Assembly: GCA_910583925.1 (NCBI GenBank)
Contig: CAJTZJ010000005.1
Location: 41,122-105,121, forward strand
Length of the DNA stretch: 64,000 nt
Source of the DNA: an uncultured Eubacterium sp.
Lineage (GTDB): Bacteria > Bacillota > Clostridia > Oscillospirales > Acutalibacteraceae
Direction of reading: 5' to 3'
Shown: one piece after another, positions 8,517 to 21,421 of the stretch
Numbering within the stretch: the stretch's first letter is position 1
Layout: each line of letters opens with the position of its first letter
Translations under genes and position numbers: made by a program
The notes under the pieces: model-generated
Told to the model about the DNA's origin: nothing
The model's input: the letters and a program-made list of their open reading frames with translations, nothing else
The model's database searches: none

Positions 8517-8556
8517 TGTGATTCCTCCTGTTTATAAAAAATTTATATTTGATAAA

Positions 8557-8585
8557 ATTATAACATAGTATCCGATTTATCGCAA
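8557..8585 (-). promoter_or_regulatory. Sigma-A promoter of the SCP2/aminotransferase/transketolase operon
   Basis: On the minus strand TTGCGA (8580-8585), a 17-nt spacer and TATAAT (8557-8562) lie 40 nt upstream of the first start codon. Confidence 0.7.
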
Positions 8586-8691
8586 TCAATAATGGCAACA
8601 AAAATAAAAATTGTTTTTGGTTATATTAAACAAAATGAATTTTAATGTAAAAATTGCAGGAAGCTCTGCGTATTGGAGACATTGACCCCTG

Positions 8692-8722
8692 CAATAAAAA
8701 ACCTCCCTTGTGAAAGGGAGGT
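8692..8722 (-). terminator. Second hairpin with T-run downstream of tuf
   Basis: The stem ACCTCCCTT (8701-8709) pairs with 8714-8722 around GTGA. On the minus strand the T-run from 8700 leftwards follows. It may back up the tuf terminator, or it may be a copy of a short intergenic hairpin repeat: a relative of the same CCTCCCTT/AAGGGAGG design ends the gene at 31494. Confidence 0.55.
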
Positions 8723-8780
8723 GTGTCAACCTAAAAAGTTTACACATCCTTTAAACAAGAGCAGCAAAATAAATTGACAT

Positions 8781-8807
8781 AAAAAAGAGCAGTCTTTCGA
8801 CTGCTCT
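8781..8807 (-). terminator. Terminator of the rpsL-rpsG-fusA-tuf operon
   Basis: AGAGCAGTC (8786-8794) pairs perfectly with 8799-8807 around TTTC, followed on the minus strand by six T. It lies 22 nt past the tuf stop. Confidence 0.85.
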
Positions 8808-8828
8808 AAATTTTTAGTAAATCAGAGA

Positions 8829-10025
8829 TTACTCGTTGATAGCTGTAACAACGCCTGAACCTACTGTTCTACCGCCTTCACGGATAGCGAAACGAAGACC
8901 TTCTTCGATAGCGATAGGAGTGATGAGTTCAACGTCCATAGTTACATTATCGCCAGGCATACACATTTCTGTGCCTTCCGGAAGAGTGATAACGCCTGTA
9001 ACGTCTGTTGTTCTGAAATAGAACTGAGGTCTGTAGTTATTGAAGAAAGGAGTATGACGACCGCCTTCATCCTTGCTTAATACATAAACCTGACCTGAGA
9101 ACTTTGTGTGTGGGTTGATTGAACCTGGCTTAGCAAGAACCTGACCACGCTCAATATCAGATCTCTGAACACCACGAAGAAGACAACCGATGTTATCTCC
9201 AGCCTCAGCATAATCGAGAAGCTTACGGAACATTTCGATACCTGTGCAAACAGTCTTATCGATTTCGTCCTTAAGACCAACGATTTCAATTTCTTCACCC
9301 ATGTTAAGCTGACCACGCTCTACACGACCGGTAGCAACTGTACCACGACCTGTGATTGTGAATACATCTTCTACAGGCATAAGGAAAGGAAGGTCTGCCT
9401 TACGATCCGGAGTTGGGATATAGCTGTCAACAGCGTCCATGAGTTCCTGAATGCAAGCACAAGCAGGATCATCATTTGATGGAGCTTCAAGAGCCTTAAG
9501 AGCTGAACCCTTGATGATAGGAGTATCATCGCCCGGGAATTCATACTCATCAAGAGTTTCACGGATTTCCATTTCAACGAGTTCAAGGAGCTCTTCGTCG
9601 TCTACCTGGTCTACCTTATTCATAAATACAACGATGTAAGGTACGCCAACCTGACGAGCAAGAAGAAGGTGCTCTTTTGTCTGAGCCATAGGGCCATCAG
9701 TTGAAGCGATAACAAGGATAGCACCATCCATCTGAGCAGCACCAGTAATCATGTTTTTGATATAGTCAGCATGTCCTGGGCAGTCAACGTGTGCATAGTG
9801 ACGAGTATCTGTTTCATACTCAACGTGTGCTGTGTTGATTGTGATACCACGCTCTCTCTCTTCAGGAGCCTTATCGATATCAGCATAATCTTCAAACTTT
9901 GCATAACCCTTGTTAGCAAGGTATTTTGTGATAGCTGCTGTAAGAGTTGTCTTACCGTGGTCAACGTGACCGATTGTACCAATATTTACATGTGGTTTGG
10001 TACGGTTAAATTTTTCTTTAGCCAT
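8829..10025 (-). CDS. tuf: Elongation factor Tu
   Basis: EF-Tu is the GTPase that delivers aminoacyl-tRNA to the ribosome. The 398-residue protein is full length, with the P-loop GHVDHGKT (19-26), the switch segment RGITINT, DCPGHADY, and NKVD for guanine recognition. Domains II and III follow, with RGTVATGRVERG and GDNVTMDVELI. It is the last gene of the str-type operon, 101 nt after fusA, with AGGAGG before ATG. Codon use is strongly biased, as expected for a highly expressed gene. Confidence 0.98.
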   Translation of the reverse strand: MAKEKFNRTKPHVNIGTIGHVDHGKTTLTAAITKYLANKGYAKFEDYADIDKAPEERERGITINTAHVEYETDTRHYAHVDCPGHADYIKNMITGAAQMDGAILVIASTDGPMAQTKEHLLLARQVGVPYIVVFMNKVDQVDDEELLELVEMEIRETLDEYEFPGDDTPIIKGSALKALEAPSNDDPACACIQELMDAVDSYIPTPDRKADLPFLMPVEDVFTITGRGTVATGRVERGQLNMGEEIEIVGLKDEIDKTVCTGIEMFRKLLDYAEAGDNIGCLLRGVQRSDIERGQVLAKPGSINPHTKFSGQVYVLSKDEGGRHTPFFNNYRPQFYFRTTDVTGVITLPEGTEMCMPGDNVTMDVELITPIAIEEGLRFAIREGGRTVGSGVVTAINE

Positions 10026-10126
10026 TTGGAATTTCCTCCTTAAAATTTACAATCGTAAAAATTGTTAATGATATTTTATCAAAGCAAACACAAAATATCA
10101 AGTGTTTTTAATAATTTTATAGACAA

Positions 10127-12220
10127 TTAGTCTTTTTTAGCTCTTTCAGAGATAATACCCTCTGAAATCGACTTCGGAACCTGCTCATATCCATCCGGTT
10201 CCATGGTGTACTGACCACGACCCTGTGTTTTTGAACGAAGGTCATTTACATAACCAAACATTTCTGAAAGCGGAACACGGGAGTTAATCTGCTTAGCACC
10301 TGTTCTGTCTTCCATACCCTGAATCTGGCCACGGCGGGAGTTAAGATCGCCGATAACATCGCCCATATAATCCTCAGGAACAATAACTGTTACCTTCATC
10401 ATAGGCTCAAGAATTGCAGGATTTGCTTTCTTGGCAGCATCCTTGAATGCCATAGAGCCGGCAATCTTGAATGCCATTTCAGAGGAGTCAACCTCATGAT
10501 ATGATCCATCATAAAGCTCAACCTTGATATCAACCATCTGATATCCGGCAAGTACACCGCTCTTCATAGCACCCTGAATACCTGCATCAACAGCCGGGAT
10601 ATATTCCTTAGGAATAGCACCGCCGACAATTGAGTTAACAAATTCATAGCCCTTACCAACACCATTTTCATCAAGGTTTGGCGACATACGAATCTTAACA
10701 TGACCGTACTGACCGGAACCACCTGACTGACGCTTAAACTTAGTATCAGACATTGATTCCTGCTGAATTGTTTCTTTATATGCTACCTGAGGAGCACCAA
10801 CATTTGCTTCAACCTTGAATTCACGAAGCAAACGGTCTACGATAATTTCAAGATGAAGCTCACCCATACCGGCAATAATTGTCTGGCCTGTTTCTTCATC
10901 TGTATAAGCCTTGAAAGTCGGGTCTTCTTCTGCAAGCTTTGCAAGAGCAATACCCATCTTTTCCTGACCTGCCTTTGTTTTAGGCTCAATAGCAACACGG
11001 ATAACAGGCTCAGGGAAGTTCATTGATTCAAGAATTACCGGATGATCTTCATCACAAAGAGTATCACCGGTTGTTGTATTCTTCAAACCAACAGCAGCAG
11101 CAATATCGCCTGCGTATACGCAGTCAATATCCTCTCTGTGGTTTGAGTGCATCTGAAGAATACGACCCATTCTTTCTCTGTGACCCTTAACAGAGTTATA
11201 AACCTGAGTGCCGGCATTAAGTGTTCCCGAATATACACGGAAGAAGCAGATTTTACCAACAAACGGGTCTGTTGCAATCTTGAATGCAAGAGCTGAGAAC
11301 GGCTCTTCATCAGATGAATGACGAGATTCTTCTTCATCTGTATCAGGATTAATACCCTTGATTGATTCTACATCCGTTGGAGCAGGCATATAATCAACAA
11401 TAGCATCAAGGAGAGGCTGAACACCCTTGTTTCTGTAAGATGTTCCGCAGGTAATCGGAACCATATTACCGTCACAAGTAGCTTTTCTGATGGTCTTTTT
11501 AATCTCATCAATAGTAAGCTCTTCACCCTCAAAATATTTTTCCATAAGGCTTTCATCCTGTTCTGCAACAGCTTCGATAAGCTCCTCATGGTATTTATTT
11601 GCAAGCTCCATCATATCCTCAGGAATAGGCTCATGACGAACATCATTTCCTAAATCATCATAATAGATTTCAGCATCCATATTAATAAGGTCTACAATAC
11701 CCTTGAAGGTATCTTCTGCACCGATAGGAAGCTGAATCGGAACTGCATTACATTTAAATCTTTCTTTTACCATGTTAAGAACATTGTAAAAGTCTGCACC
11801 CATAATGTCCATCTTATTAACATAAATCATTCTGGGTACTTTATAATCATCAGCCTGACGCCATACGGTTTCAGACTGTGGCTCAACACCGCCCTTTGCA
11901 CAAAGAACAGTTACAGAGCCGTCAAGTACACGAAGAGAACGCTGAACTTCTACAGTAAAGTCAACGTGTCCCGGTGTATCAATGATATTAATTCTATGAT
12001 CTTTCCAGAAGCATGTTGTGGCAGCAGAAGTAATTGTAATACCTCTTTCCTGCTCTTGCTCCATCCAGTCCATAGTAGCTGCACCATCGTGGGTTTCACC
12101 AATCTTATGCGTTTTACCTGTATAATAAAGGATACGCTCAGTAGTTGTTGTTTTACCGGCATCGATATGCGCCATAATACCAATATTTCTTGTCATTTCA
12201 AGAGATACTTTTCTTGGCAT
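10127..12220 (-). CDS. fusA: Elongation factor G
   Basis: EF-G is the ribosomal translocase and also acts in ribosome recycling. The 697-residue protein has the P-loop AHIDAGKT (17-24), the effector segment RGITITSAATT, DTPGHVDFT and NKMD. The beta-barrel domain II and the IV-V tail with GSGQYGHVKI and NSRRGQIQGME follow. Length and motifs are those of the canonical translation factor rather than a tetracycline-resistance TetM-type paralogue, and the position between rpsG and tuf confirms this. Confidence 0.98.
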   Translation of the reverse strand: MPRKVSLEMTRNIGIMAHIDAGKTTTTERILYYTGKTHKIGETHDGAATMDWMEQEQERGITITSAATTCFWKDHRINIIDTPGHVDFTVEVQRSLRVLDGSVTVLCAKGGVEPQSETVWRQADDYKVPRMIYVNKMDIMGADFYNVLNMVKERFKCNAVPIQLPIGAEDTFKGIVDLINMDAEIYYDDLGNDVRHEPIPEDMMELANKYHEELIEAVAEQDESLMEKYFEGEELTIDEIKKTIRKATCDGNMVPITCGTSYRNKGVQPLLDAIVDYMPAPTDVESIKGINPDTDEEESRHSSDEEPFSALAFKIATDPFVGKICFFRVYSGTLNAGTQVYNSVKGHRERMGRILQMHSNHREDIDCVYAGDIAAAVGLKNTTTGDTLCDEDHPVILESMNFPEPVIRVAIEPKTKAGQEKMGIALAKLAEEDPTFKAYTDEETGQTIIAGMGELHLEIIVDRLLREFKVEANVGAPQVAYKETIQQESMSDTKFKRQSGGSGQYGHVKIRMSPNLDENGVGKGYEFVNSIVGGAIPKEYIPAVDAGIQGAMKSGVLAGYQMVDIKVELYDGSYHEVDSSEMAFKIAGSMAFKDAAKKANPAILEPMMKVTVIVPEDYMGDVIGDLNSRRGQIQGMEDRTGAKQINSRVPLSEMFGYVNDLRSKTQGRGQYTMEPDGYEQVPKSISEGIISERAKKD

Positions 12221-12247
12221 AATATCCTCCTAAGAATTTCAAACGGA

Positions 12248-12718
12248 TTAATATCTGAAATGGGCAAATGCTTTGTTTGCTTCTGCCATCTTGTGTGTAT
12301 CATCACACTTCTTAACTGCGCCGCCTGTTTTATTAACAGCGTCCATAATTTCAGCAGCAAGGCGTTCCTTCATAGTTCTTTCTGAACGCTGACGGGCATA
12401 TGCTGTTATCCAGCGTAAGCCGAGTGTCTGGCGTCTTTCAGGACGAACCTCAAGCGGAACCTGGTAAGTAGCACCACCGATACGGCGAGCCTTTACCTCA
12501 AGTACAGGCATAACATTTTCCATAGCAGCCTGGAAGGTTTCTAATGGATCGTTTCCTGTTTTTTCATTAATGATGTTAAATGCGTCGTAAACAATTTTCT
12601 GCGCAACACCCTTTTTACCATCATACATAACATTGTTGATAAGACGTGTTACAAGCTTTGAATTGTAAAGCGGATCAGGCAATACATCACGCTTAGCGAT
12701 TTGGCCTCTTCTTGGCAT
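12248..12718 (-). CDS. rpsG: 30S ribosomal protein S7
   Basis: S7 nucleates assembly of the 30S head and contacts tRNA in the E site. At 156 residues it is standard length, opening MPRRGQIAKRDVLPDP and containing the RRIGGATYQVPLEVRPERR block. AAGGAGG lies ahead of the ATG. A 134-nt leader separates it from rpsL (see the feature at 12719-12852). Confidence 0.98.
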   Translation of the reverse strand: MPRRGQIAKRDVLPDPLYNSKLVTRLINNVMYDGKKGVAQKIVYDAFNIINEKTGNDPLETFQAAMENVMPVLEVKARRIGGATYQVPLEVRPERRQTLGLRWITAYARQRSERTMKERLAAEIMDAVNKTGGAVKKCDDTHKMAEANKAFAHFRY

Positions 12719-12852
12719 CTTTCGCTTCCCTCCTTCATATTTATGAGTTCATAGGTACTCGAGTTTTCCCGTGGAGTCAACAAGTAGGCTATACCGCTTA
12801 TATAAATAAGGTATAAACTATTGTTTTTCCATAAGAAGTTTCATTTTACGGC
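12719..12852 (-). promoter_or_regulatory. 134-nt rpsL-rpsG intergenic region with inverted repeats
   Basis: The spacer is long for an str operon. On the minus strand it contains a TATACC/GGTATA pairing around an AT-rich centre near 12783-12815 and a GAGT/ACTC pairing just before the rpsG ribosome-binding site. In E. coli the S12-S7 spacer is the S7 autoregulatory target, so the same role is possible here. That role is inference, because I cannot show an S7-like fold. Confidence 0.35.
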
Positions 12853-13275
12853 TTACTTCTTAGCAGCCTTCGGTCTTTTAGCACCGTACTTGGAACGGCT
12901 CTGCATTCTTCCGTTAACGCCCTGTGTATCAAGAGTTCCGCGGATGATGTGATAACGCACACCGGGAAGGTCCTTTACACGACCGCCGCGAACCATAACA
13001 ACAGAGTGTTCCTGAAGATTATGGCCAACGCCCGGAATATAAGCTGAAACTTCCATACCGTTTGTTAAGCGTACACGGGCAATTTTACGAAGAGCTGAGT
13101 TAGGCTTCTTCGGTGTAGCTGTTTTAACAGCTGTGCAAACGCCGCGCTTCTGAGGAGAATTGTTATCATTCATAACATTCTTCTTTGTGTTAAGGCTCTT
13201 TAAAAGAGCTGGTGCTTTAGCCTTCTTTTCAAGGGACTTGCGTCCTGTTCTTACTAATTGATTAAAGGTAGGCAA
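12853..13275 (-). CDS. rpsL: 30S ribosomal protein S12
   Basis: S12 lies at the decoding centre. The true start is TTG at 13275, which gives 140 residues beginning MPTFNQLVRTGRK, the canonical N terminus. AAAGGAG (13284-13290) is spaced 8 nt. The open frame continues 35 codons upstream to 13380 but that part is leader. Conserved marks include TPKKPNSALRKIARVRL, VPGVGHN-like YIPGVGHNLQEHS, and GGRVKDLPGVRYH, whose Asp is the usual target of RimO methylthiolation. Residues at the classic streptomycin-resistance positions (Lys in TPKKPNS, Lys in RVKDLPG) are the sensitive type. Confidence 0.97.
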   Translation of the reverse strand: MPTFNQLVRTGRKSLEKKAKAPALLKSLNTKKNVMNDNNSPQKRGVCTAVKTATPKKPNSALRKIARVRLTNGMEVSAYIPGVGHNLQEHSVVMVRGGRVKDLPGVRYHIIRGTLDTQGVNGRMQSRSKYGAKRPKAAKK

Positions 13276-13373
13276 TAGTTTATCTCCTTTCTGTAATATT
13301 TTTCTGCATACATAAAATATACGCATAAACAGCAATTCAATCTGCTTAAACTGCTGTTTAAACGCACATTCGA

Positions 13374-13398
13374 GGGGCAAGCATATAATGCTTACCCC
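13374..13398 (-). promoter_or_regulatory. Hairpin at the 5 prime end of the rpsL leader
   Basis: An 11-bp stem (one G-T pair) with a 3-nt loop starts just past the -10 box. It is followed by a second inverted repeat (AAACAGCA/TGCTGTTT, about 13328-13362). It could stabilise the long leader mRNA or regulate the operon. Confidence 0.4.
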
Positions 13399-13400
13399 AT

Positions 13401-13430
13401 ATTATGTGCAATTTACCAAACATTTTTCAA
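13401..13430 (-). promoter_or_regulatory. Promoter of rpsL-rpsG-fusA-tuf
   Basis: On the minus strand TTGAAA (13425-13430), an 18-nt spacer and CATAAT (13401-13406) precede the rpsL leader. The rpoC gene ends 50 nt further upstream without an obvious terminator, so readthrough is also likely. Confidence 0.55.
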
Positions 13431-13480
13431 TTAATTTGGTTAATCTGACAAGAAATTTCACTTGCCGAGGATATAGTATA

Positions 13481-17233
<3,753 letters not shown>

Positions 17234-17288
17234 TTGGAAGCACTCCTTTATATATAATGTAATGTGGATAGTTAATCAAGTATCGGCA

Positions 17289-20200
17289 TTATTCATCATC
17301 TGAATAATTATCTTCAAAATCTATAAACACAGATTCTTCTCCGACATTCTGATCTGCTTCCTCGTCTTCACCCTCTGCATTCTGGAAAGTGAAGCCCTCG
17401 TCAACATCGCCAAAGTCGTTAACCTCAGTGAAAGCTTTATCATCAATAGGCTGAATACCTGTTCCGTCATCAAGATCCTGCTTTAATTCAACCTCGTTTC
17501 CGTCTCTGTCATAAAGACGGGTATCAAGACCAAGAGCCTGAAGCTCTTTAAAGAGAACCTTGAAGGATTCAGGCGTTCCTGCTGTCGGGATATTTTCGCC
17601 CTTAACGATAGATTCGTAAGTCTTAACTCTTCCGACAACATCATCCGATTTAACCGTAATGATTTCCTGAAGTGTATAAGCGGCACCGTAAGCCTCAAGC
17701 GCCCAAACCTCCATTTCACCGAAACGCTGACCGCCGAACTGCGCTTTACCGCCGAGCGGCTGCTGCGTTACAAGGCTGTAAGGACCGGTTGAACGGGCAT
17801 GAATCTTATCATCAACAAGATGATGAAGCTTAAGGTAATACATATAGCCTACTGTAATAGGATTATCAAACTTTTCGCCTGTTCTGCCGTCTGTAAGAAC
17901 TGTTTTACCGTCTTCAGACAAGCCTGCAAGCTTAAGACATTCACGGATATCGTCTTCGTGCGCACCGTCAAATACAGGGGTGCACATCTTCCAGCCGAGA
18001 GCCATAGCAGCATAACCGAGGTGAACCTCAAGCACCTGTCCGATATTCATACGGGAAGGTACACCAAGAGGATTAAGAACAATATCAAGCGGACGACCAT
18101 CCGGAAGAAACGGCATATCCTCCTGCGGAAGTACACGGGATACAACACCCTTGTTTCCGTGACGGCCCGCCATCTTATCGCCGACCTGAATTTTTCTCTT
18201 CTGAGCAATATAAACTCTGACTACTTTATTAACACCCGGGTTAAGCTCATCACTGTTTGCACGGGTAAATACCTTAACATCAACAACGATACCGTATTCA
18301 CCGTGAGGAACACGCATGGAAGTATCTCTTACTTCCCTTGCTTTTTCACCGAAGATTGCACGAAGCAGTCTTTCTTCAGCTGTAAGCTCTGTTTCACCCT
18401 TAGGTGTTACCTTACCAACAAGGATTGAGCTGCTGTGTACCTCCGCACCGACACGGATAATACCATCTTCATCAAGGTCTTTAAGAGCATCTTCGCCGAC
18501 ATTCGGAATATCACGGGTGATTTCTTCCGGACCAAGCTTTGTATCACGGGCTTCTACCTCGTGCTCTTCAATATGAATAGATGTATAAACATCATCACGA
18601 ACCATTTTTTCATTGATAAGAACAGCATCCTCGTAGTTATAACCTTCCCAGGTCATAAATCCGATAAGTGCATTTTTGCCAAGAGAAATTTCGCCGTTGC
18701 TTGTTGCAGGACCGTCTGCGATAACCTGACCGTCTTCAACAATCTGATGAAGAGAAACGATAGGACGCTGATTGATACATGTGCCCTGGTTTGAACCGCT
18801 GAACTTAACAAGCTCATACTTATCAACTTCGCCGCTCTTGGTTTTAATTTCAATTGTATCTGCATCCACAGCGGTAACCGTGCCGCCGCGCTTTGCAGCA
18901 ACGACTACGCCCGAGTCATAAGCTGCCTTATATTCCATACCCGTGCCGACAACAGGAGCCTCTGTTTTAAGAAGAGGTACAGCCTGACGCTGCATGTTAG
19001 CACCCATAAGCGCACGGTTGGCATCATCATTTTCAAGGAACGGAATCATTGCTGTAGCAACCGAAACAACCATCTTAGGCGATACATCCATATAATCTAC
19101 CTTTTCAGGCTCACAGGTCATAAATTCATCTTTATGACGGCAGGTAACACGCTTGTTGGAGAATCTGCCGTTTTCATCAAGAGGCTCATTTGCCTGAGCT
19201 ACAACAAAATTATCTTCCACATCAGCTGTCATATAAACAACCTCTGATGTTACAACGCCTGTTTCCTTATCAACCTTACGATAAGGTGCTTCAATAAAGC
19301 CATATTCATTAAGACGGCTGTAGCAGGCAAGATAAGATATAAGACCGATGTTCGGACCTTCAGGTGTTTCAATAGGACACATTCTTCCGTAATGGGTATA
19401 ATGTACATCTCGAACTTCAAAGCCTGCACGATCACGGGAAAGACCGCCCGGACCAAGAGCTGAAAGTCTTCTTTTATGAGTAAGCTCTGCAAGCGGGTTA
19501 TTCTGATCCATAAACTGAGAAAGAGGAGATGAACCGAAGAATTCTCTGATTGCAGCAACTACAGGACGGATATTGATTAATGCCTGCGGAGTAATTGCCT
19601 CCTCATCATCCTGAGCCTGAAGTGTCATACGCTCACGGATTACTCTTTCCATACGGGTAAAGCCGATACGGAACTGATTCTGAAGCAATTCGCCCACTGC
19701 ACGGATACGGCGGTTTCCGAGATGGTCAATATCATCTGTTACACCAACGCCGTAAGCAAGATTTATAAGATATGAAACGGTTGCGAAAATATCATCAGTT
19801 GTAATATGCTTCGGCACAAGGTCATCCTGATAAAGCTTGAACTCCTCAATGATTTTTTCTTCATCATCGCCGCATCTTTCAAGAATTTCCGAAAGAACAC
19901 GATAGGAAACCTTTTCTGTTATGCCAAGCGGCTTACAGTCGAAATCAACATACTTTGTTACATCAACCATACCGTTTGATACGATTTTTACCTCTTTGCC
20001 TTCTACATCAACAAAAGCAAACATAACGCCTGCATTTTCGATTTCAAGTGCCTTTTCTTCTGAGATAATCTCGCCTGCATCTGCAAGAAATTCGCCCTGC
20101 GGAGAAATAACCGGCTGAGATAATTTCTGACCGATAAGTCTGTCGCTTATAGCAAGCTTTTTGTTGTACTTATAACGGCCAACCTTTGATAAATCATAAC

Positions 20201-20993
20201 GATGTGCATCGAAGAACAAACCGTCAAGATGAGCCTGAGCTGTTTCAAGAGTCGGAGGCTCGCCCGGACGAAGCTTTTTATAAACCTCAAGAAGCGCTTC
20301 CTCCTGATTCTTTGTTATATCCTTTTCGATTGTTGCTTCAATTCTTTCATCATCGCCGAAGAATTCACGAATTTCATCATCGCTTCCAAGACCGAGCGCA
20401 CGAAGAAATGTTGTTATAAAAATCTTGCGGTTTTTATCAATTCTTACATAGAAAAGATCATTTGCATCTGTTTCATATTCAAGCCATGCACCGCGGTTCG
20501 GAATAACAGTGTTTGTAAATAATTCCTTACCCGTCTTATCGTGTTCCATATTGTAATAAACACCGGGAGAACGAACAAGCTGAGATACAATACATCTTTC
20601 CGCACCGTTGATAACAAATGTACCAGCATCCGTCATCAACGGGAAATCGCCCATAAAGATTATATTTTCCTTAACCTCGCCTGTTTCCTTATTCTGAAGA
20701 CGCGCTCTGACCTTCAAAGGCTTTGCATAAGTAGTATCACGAGCTTTACACTGCGCAATCGTGTATTTAGGATCTTCATCCATTGTGTAATCAATGAAAT
20801 CAAGAACAAGGTTGCCTGTGTAGTCGGTTATTGAACCGATATCACGGAAAACCTCCTCAAGACCTTCATCAAGAAACCATTGGTAAGACTGCTTCTGCAC
20901 TTCAATAAGATTCGGCATAGGCATAACCTCATTGATTTTTGCAAAACTTTTTCGTGTGGTTGTACCAAGCTGGACATCCTTCACATTTACCAT
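17289..20993 (-). CDS. rpoB: DNA-directed RNA polymerase beta subunit
   Basis: This is the RNA polymerase beta subunit, with the rifampicin-binding region intact: FFGSSPLSQFMDQNNPL, then THKRRLSALGPGG, the unmutated wild-type pattern. GRHGNKGVVS and the C-terminal GGKAQFGGQRFGEMEVWA clamp segment are also present. The frame opens at GTG 21005, but GGAG overlaps that codon. ATG 20993 (MVNVKDVQLG, 1234 residues) is the better start. The C-terminal 60 residues are very acidic, as in other clostridial subunits. No rplJ or rplL precedes it; the gene has its own promoter. Confidence 0.98.
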   Translation of the reverse strand: MVNVKDVQLGTTTRKSFAKINEVMPMPNLIEVQKQSYQWFLDEGLEEVFRDIGSITDYTGNLVLDFIDYTMDEDPKYTIAQCKARDTTYAKPLKVRARLQNKETGEVKENIIFMGDFPLMTDAGTFVINGAERCIVSQLVRSPGVYYNMEHDKTGKELFTNTVIPNRGAWLEYETDANDLFYVRIDKNRKIFITTFLRALGLGSDDEIREFFGDDERIEATIEKDITKNQEEALLEVYKKLRPGEPPTLETAQAHLDGLFFDAHRYDLSKVGRYKYNKKLAISDRLIGQKLSQPVISPQGEFLADAGEIISEEKALEIENAGVMFAFVDVEGKEVKIVSNGMVDVTKYVDFDCKPLGITEKVSYRVLSEILERCGDDEEKIIEEFKLYQDDLVPKHITTDDIFATVSYLINLAYGVGVTDDIDHLGNRRIRAVGELLQNQFRIGFTRMERVIRERMTLQAQDDEEAITPQALINIRPVVAAIREFFGSSPLSQFMDQNNPLAELTHKRRLSALGPGGLSRDRAGFEVRDVHYTHYGRMCPIETPEGPNIGLISYLACYSRLNEYGFIEAPYRKVDKETGVVTSEVVYMTADVEDNFVVAQANEPLDENGRFSNKRVTCRHKDEFMTCEPEKVDYMDVSPKMVVSVATAMIPFLENDDANRALMGANMQRQAVPLLKTEAPVVGTGMEYKAAYDSGVVVAAKRGGTVTAVDADTIEIKTKSGEVDKYELVKFSGSNQGTCINQRPIVSLHQIVEDGQVIADGPATSNGEISLGKNALIGFMTWEGYNYEDAVLINEKMVRDDVYTSIHIEEHEVEARDTKLGPEEITRDIPNVGEDALKDLDEDGIIRVGAEVHSSSILVGKVTPKGETELTAEERLLRAIFGEKAREVRDTSMRVPHGEYGIVVDVKVFTRANSDELNPGVNKVVRVYIAQKRKIQVGDKMAGRHGNKGVVSRVLPQEDMPFLPDGRPLDIVLNPLGVPSRMNIGQVLEVHLGYAAMALGWKMCTPVFDGAHEDDIRECLKLAGLSEDGKTVLTDGRTGEKFDNPITVGYMYYLKLHHLVDDKIHARSTGPYSLVTQQPLGGKAQFGGQRFGEMEVWALEAYGAAYTLQEIITVKSDDVVGRVKTYESIVKGENIPTAGTPESFKVLFKELQALGLDTRLYDRDGNEVELKQDLDDGTGIQPIDDKAFTEVNDFGDVDEGFTFQNAEGEDEEADQNVGEESVFIDFEDNYSDDE

Positions 20994-21005
20994 ACCGGTA
21001 ATCAC

Positions 21006-21421
21006 TCCGTTTCTTTATGTTTTACTGAAAAATGAATACTTTTGTGCTGAAATCAAGCGAAAAAAGCGTTATTTTTCGATTGCTTTAAGCAGTATAAATC
21101 TGCTGAAAACAAAAATTATCCATTTTAGCGTGCTATTATATTAATATCTAACTTGAAAGATGTCAAGAAAAATATCTGTTTATTTTTGATTTTTTTAAAA
21201 AGTTTTTATTATGCTGTGCCGTGCGTTTTAAAAACAAGGCGTTTTATACTGTATTTCCGCTGCTTTTGCTGTTGTTCAAATTGTACTATTCTTTGCTTGT
21301 ATTTTTGGTAAAATTGATAATATATTCATATTTTAAACCTTTTCAAAAAAAACATATTGTGGTATTATATTATCAATGAAAAGCGATTGGAATCTAATGG
21401 CTTTAAAAGTGGTGATTGAAT
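21006..21421. other. 416-nt divergent intergenic region between rpoB and the peptide-binding lipoprotein
   Basis: The left third is the rpoB leader and promoter on the minus strand; the leader includes a CGAAAAA/TTTTTTCG inverted repeat near 21045-21082. From 21167 to 21410 the DNA is very AT-rich. I find no RNA gene, riboswitch or convincing plus-strand promoter there. Confidence 0.6.
21138..21166 (-). promoter_or_regulatory. Promoter of rpoBC
   Basis: A perfect TTGACA on the minus strand (21161-21166) is followed by 17 nt and TAATAT (21138-21143). An alternative TATAAT (21135-21140) would leave a 20-nt spacer. The leader to rpoB is about 130 nt. Confidence 0.65.

Larger units (their letters stand above)
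8517..8828. other. 312-nt gene-free stretch between the SCP2 operon and tuf
   Basis: It holds, from left to right, the ribosome-binding site and promoter of the SCP2 operon (8524-8585), a long-range 8-bp pairing 8653-8660 with 8688-8695, a 9-bp hairpin 8701-8722, and the tuf terminator (8781-8807). I see no reading frame with a ribosome-binding site and no tRNA. Confidence 0.7.

Noticed and set aside
13276..13380. N-terminal extension of 35 residues on ribosomal protein S12
   Set aside because: The segment lies upstream of a good ribosome-binding site, and the canonical S12 N terminus starts at TTG 13275.
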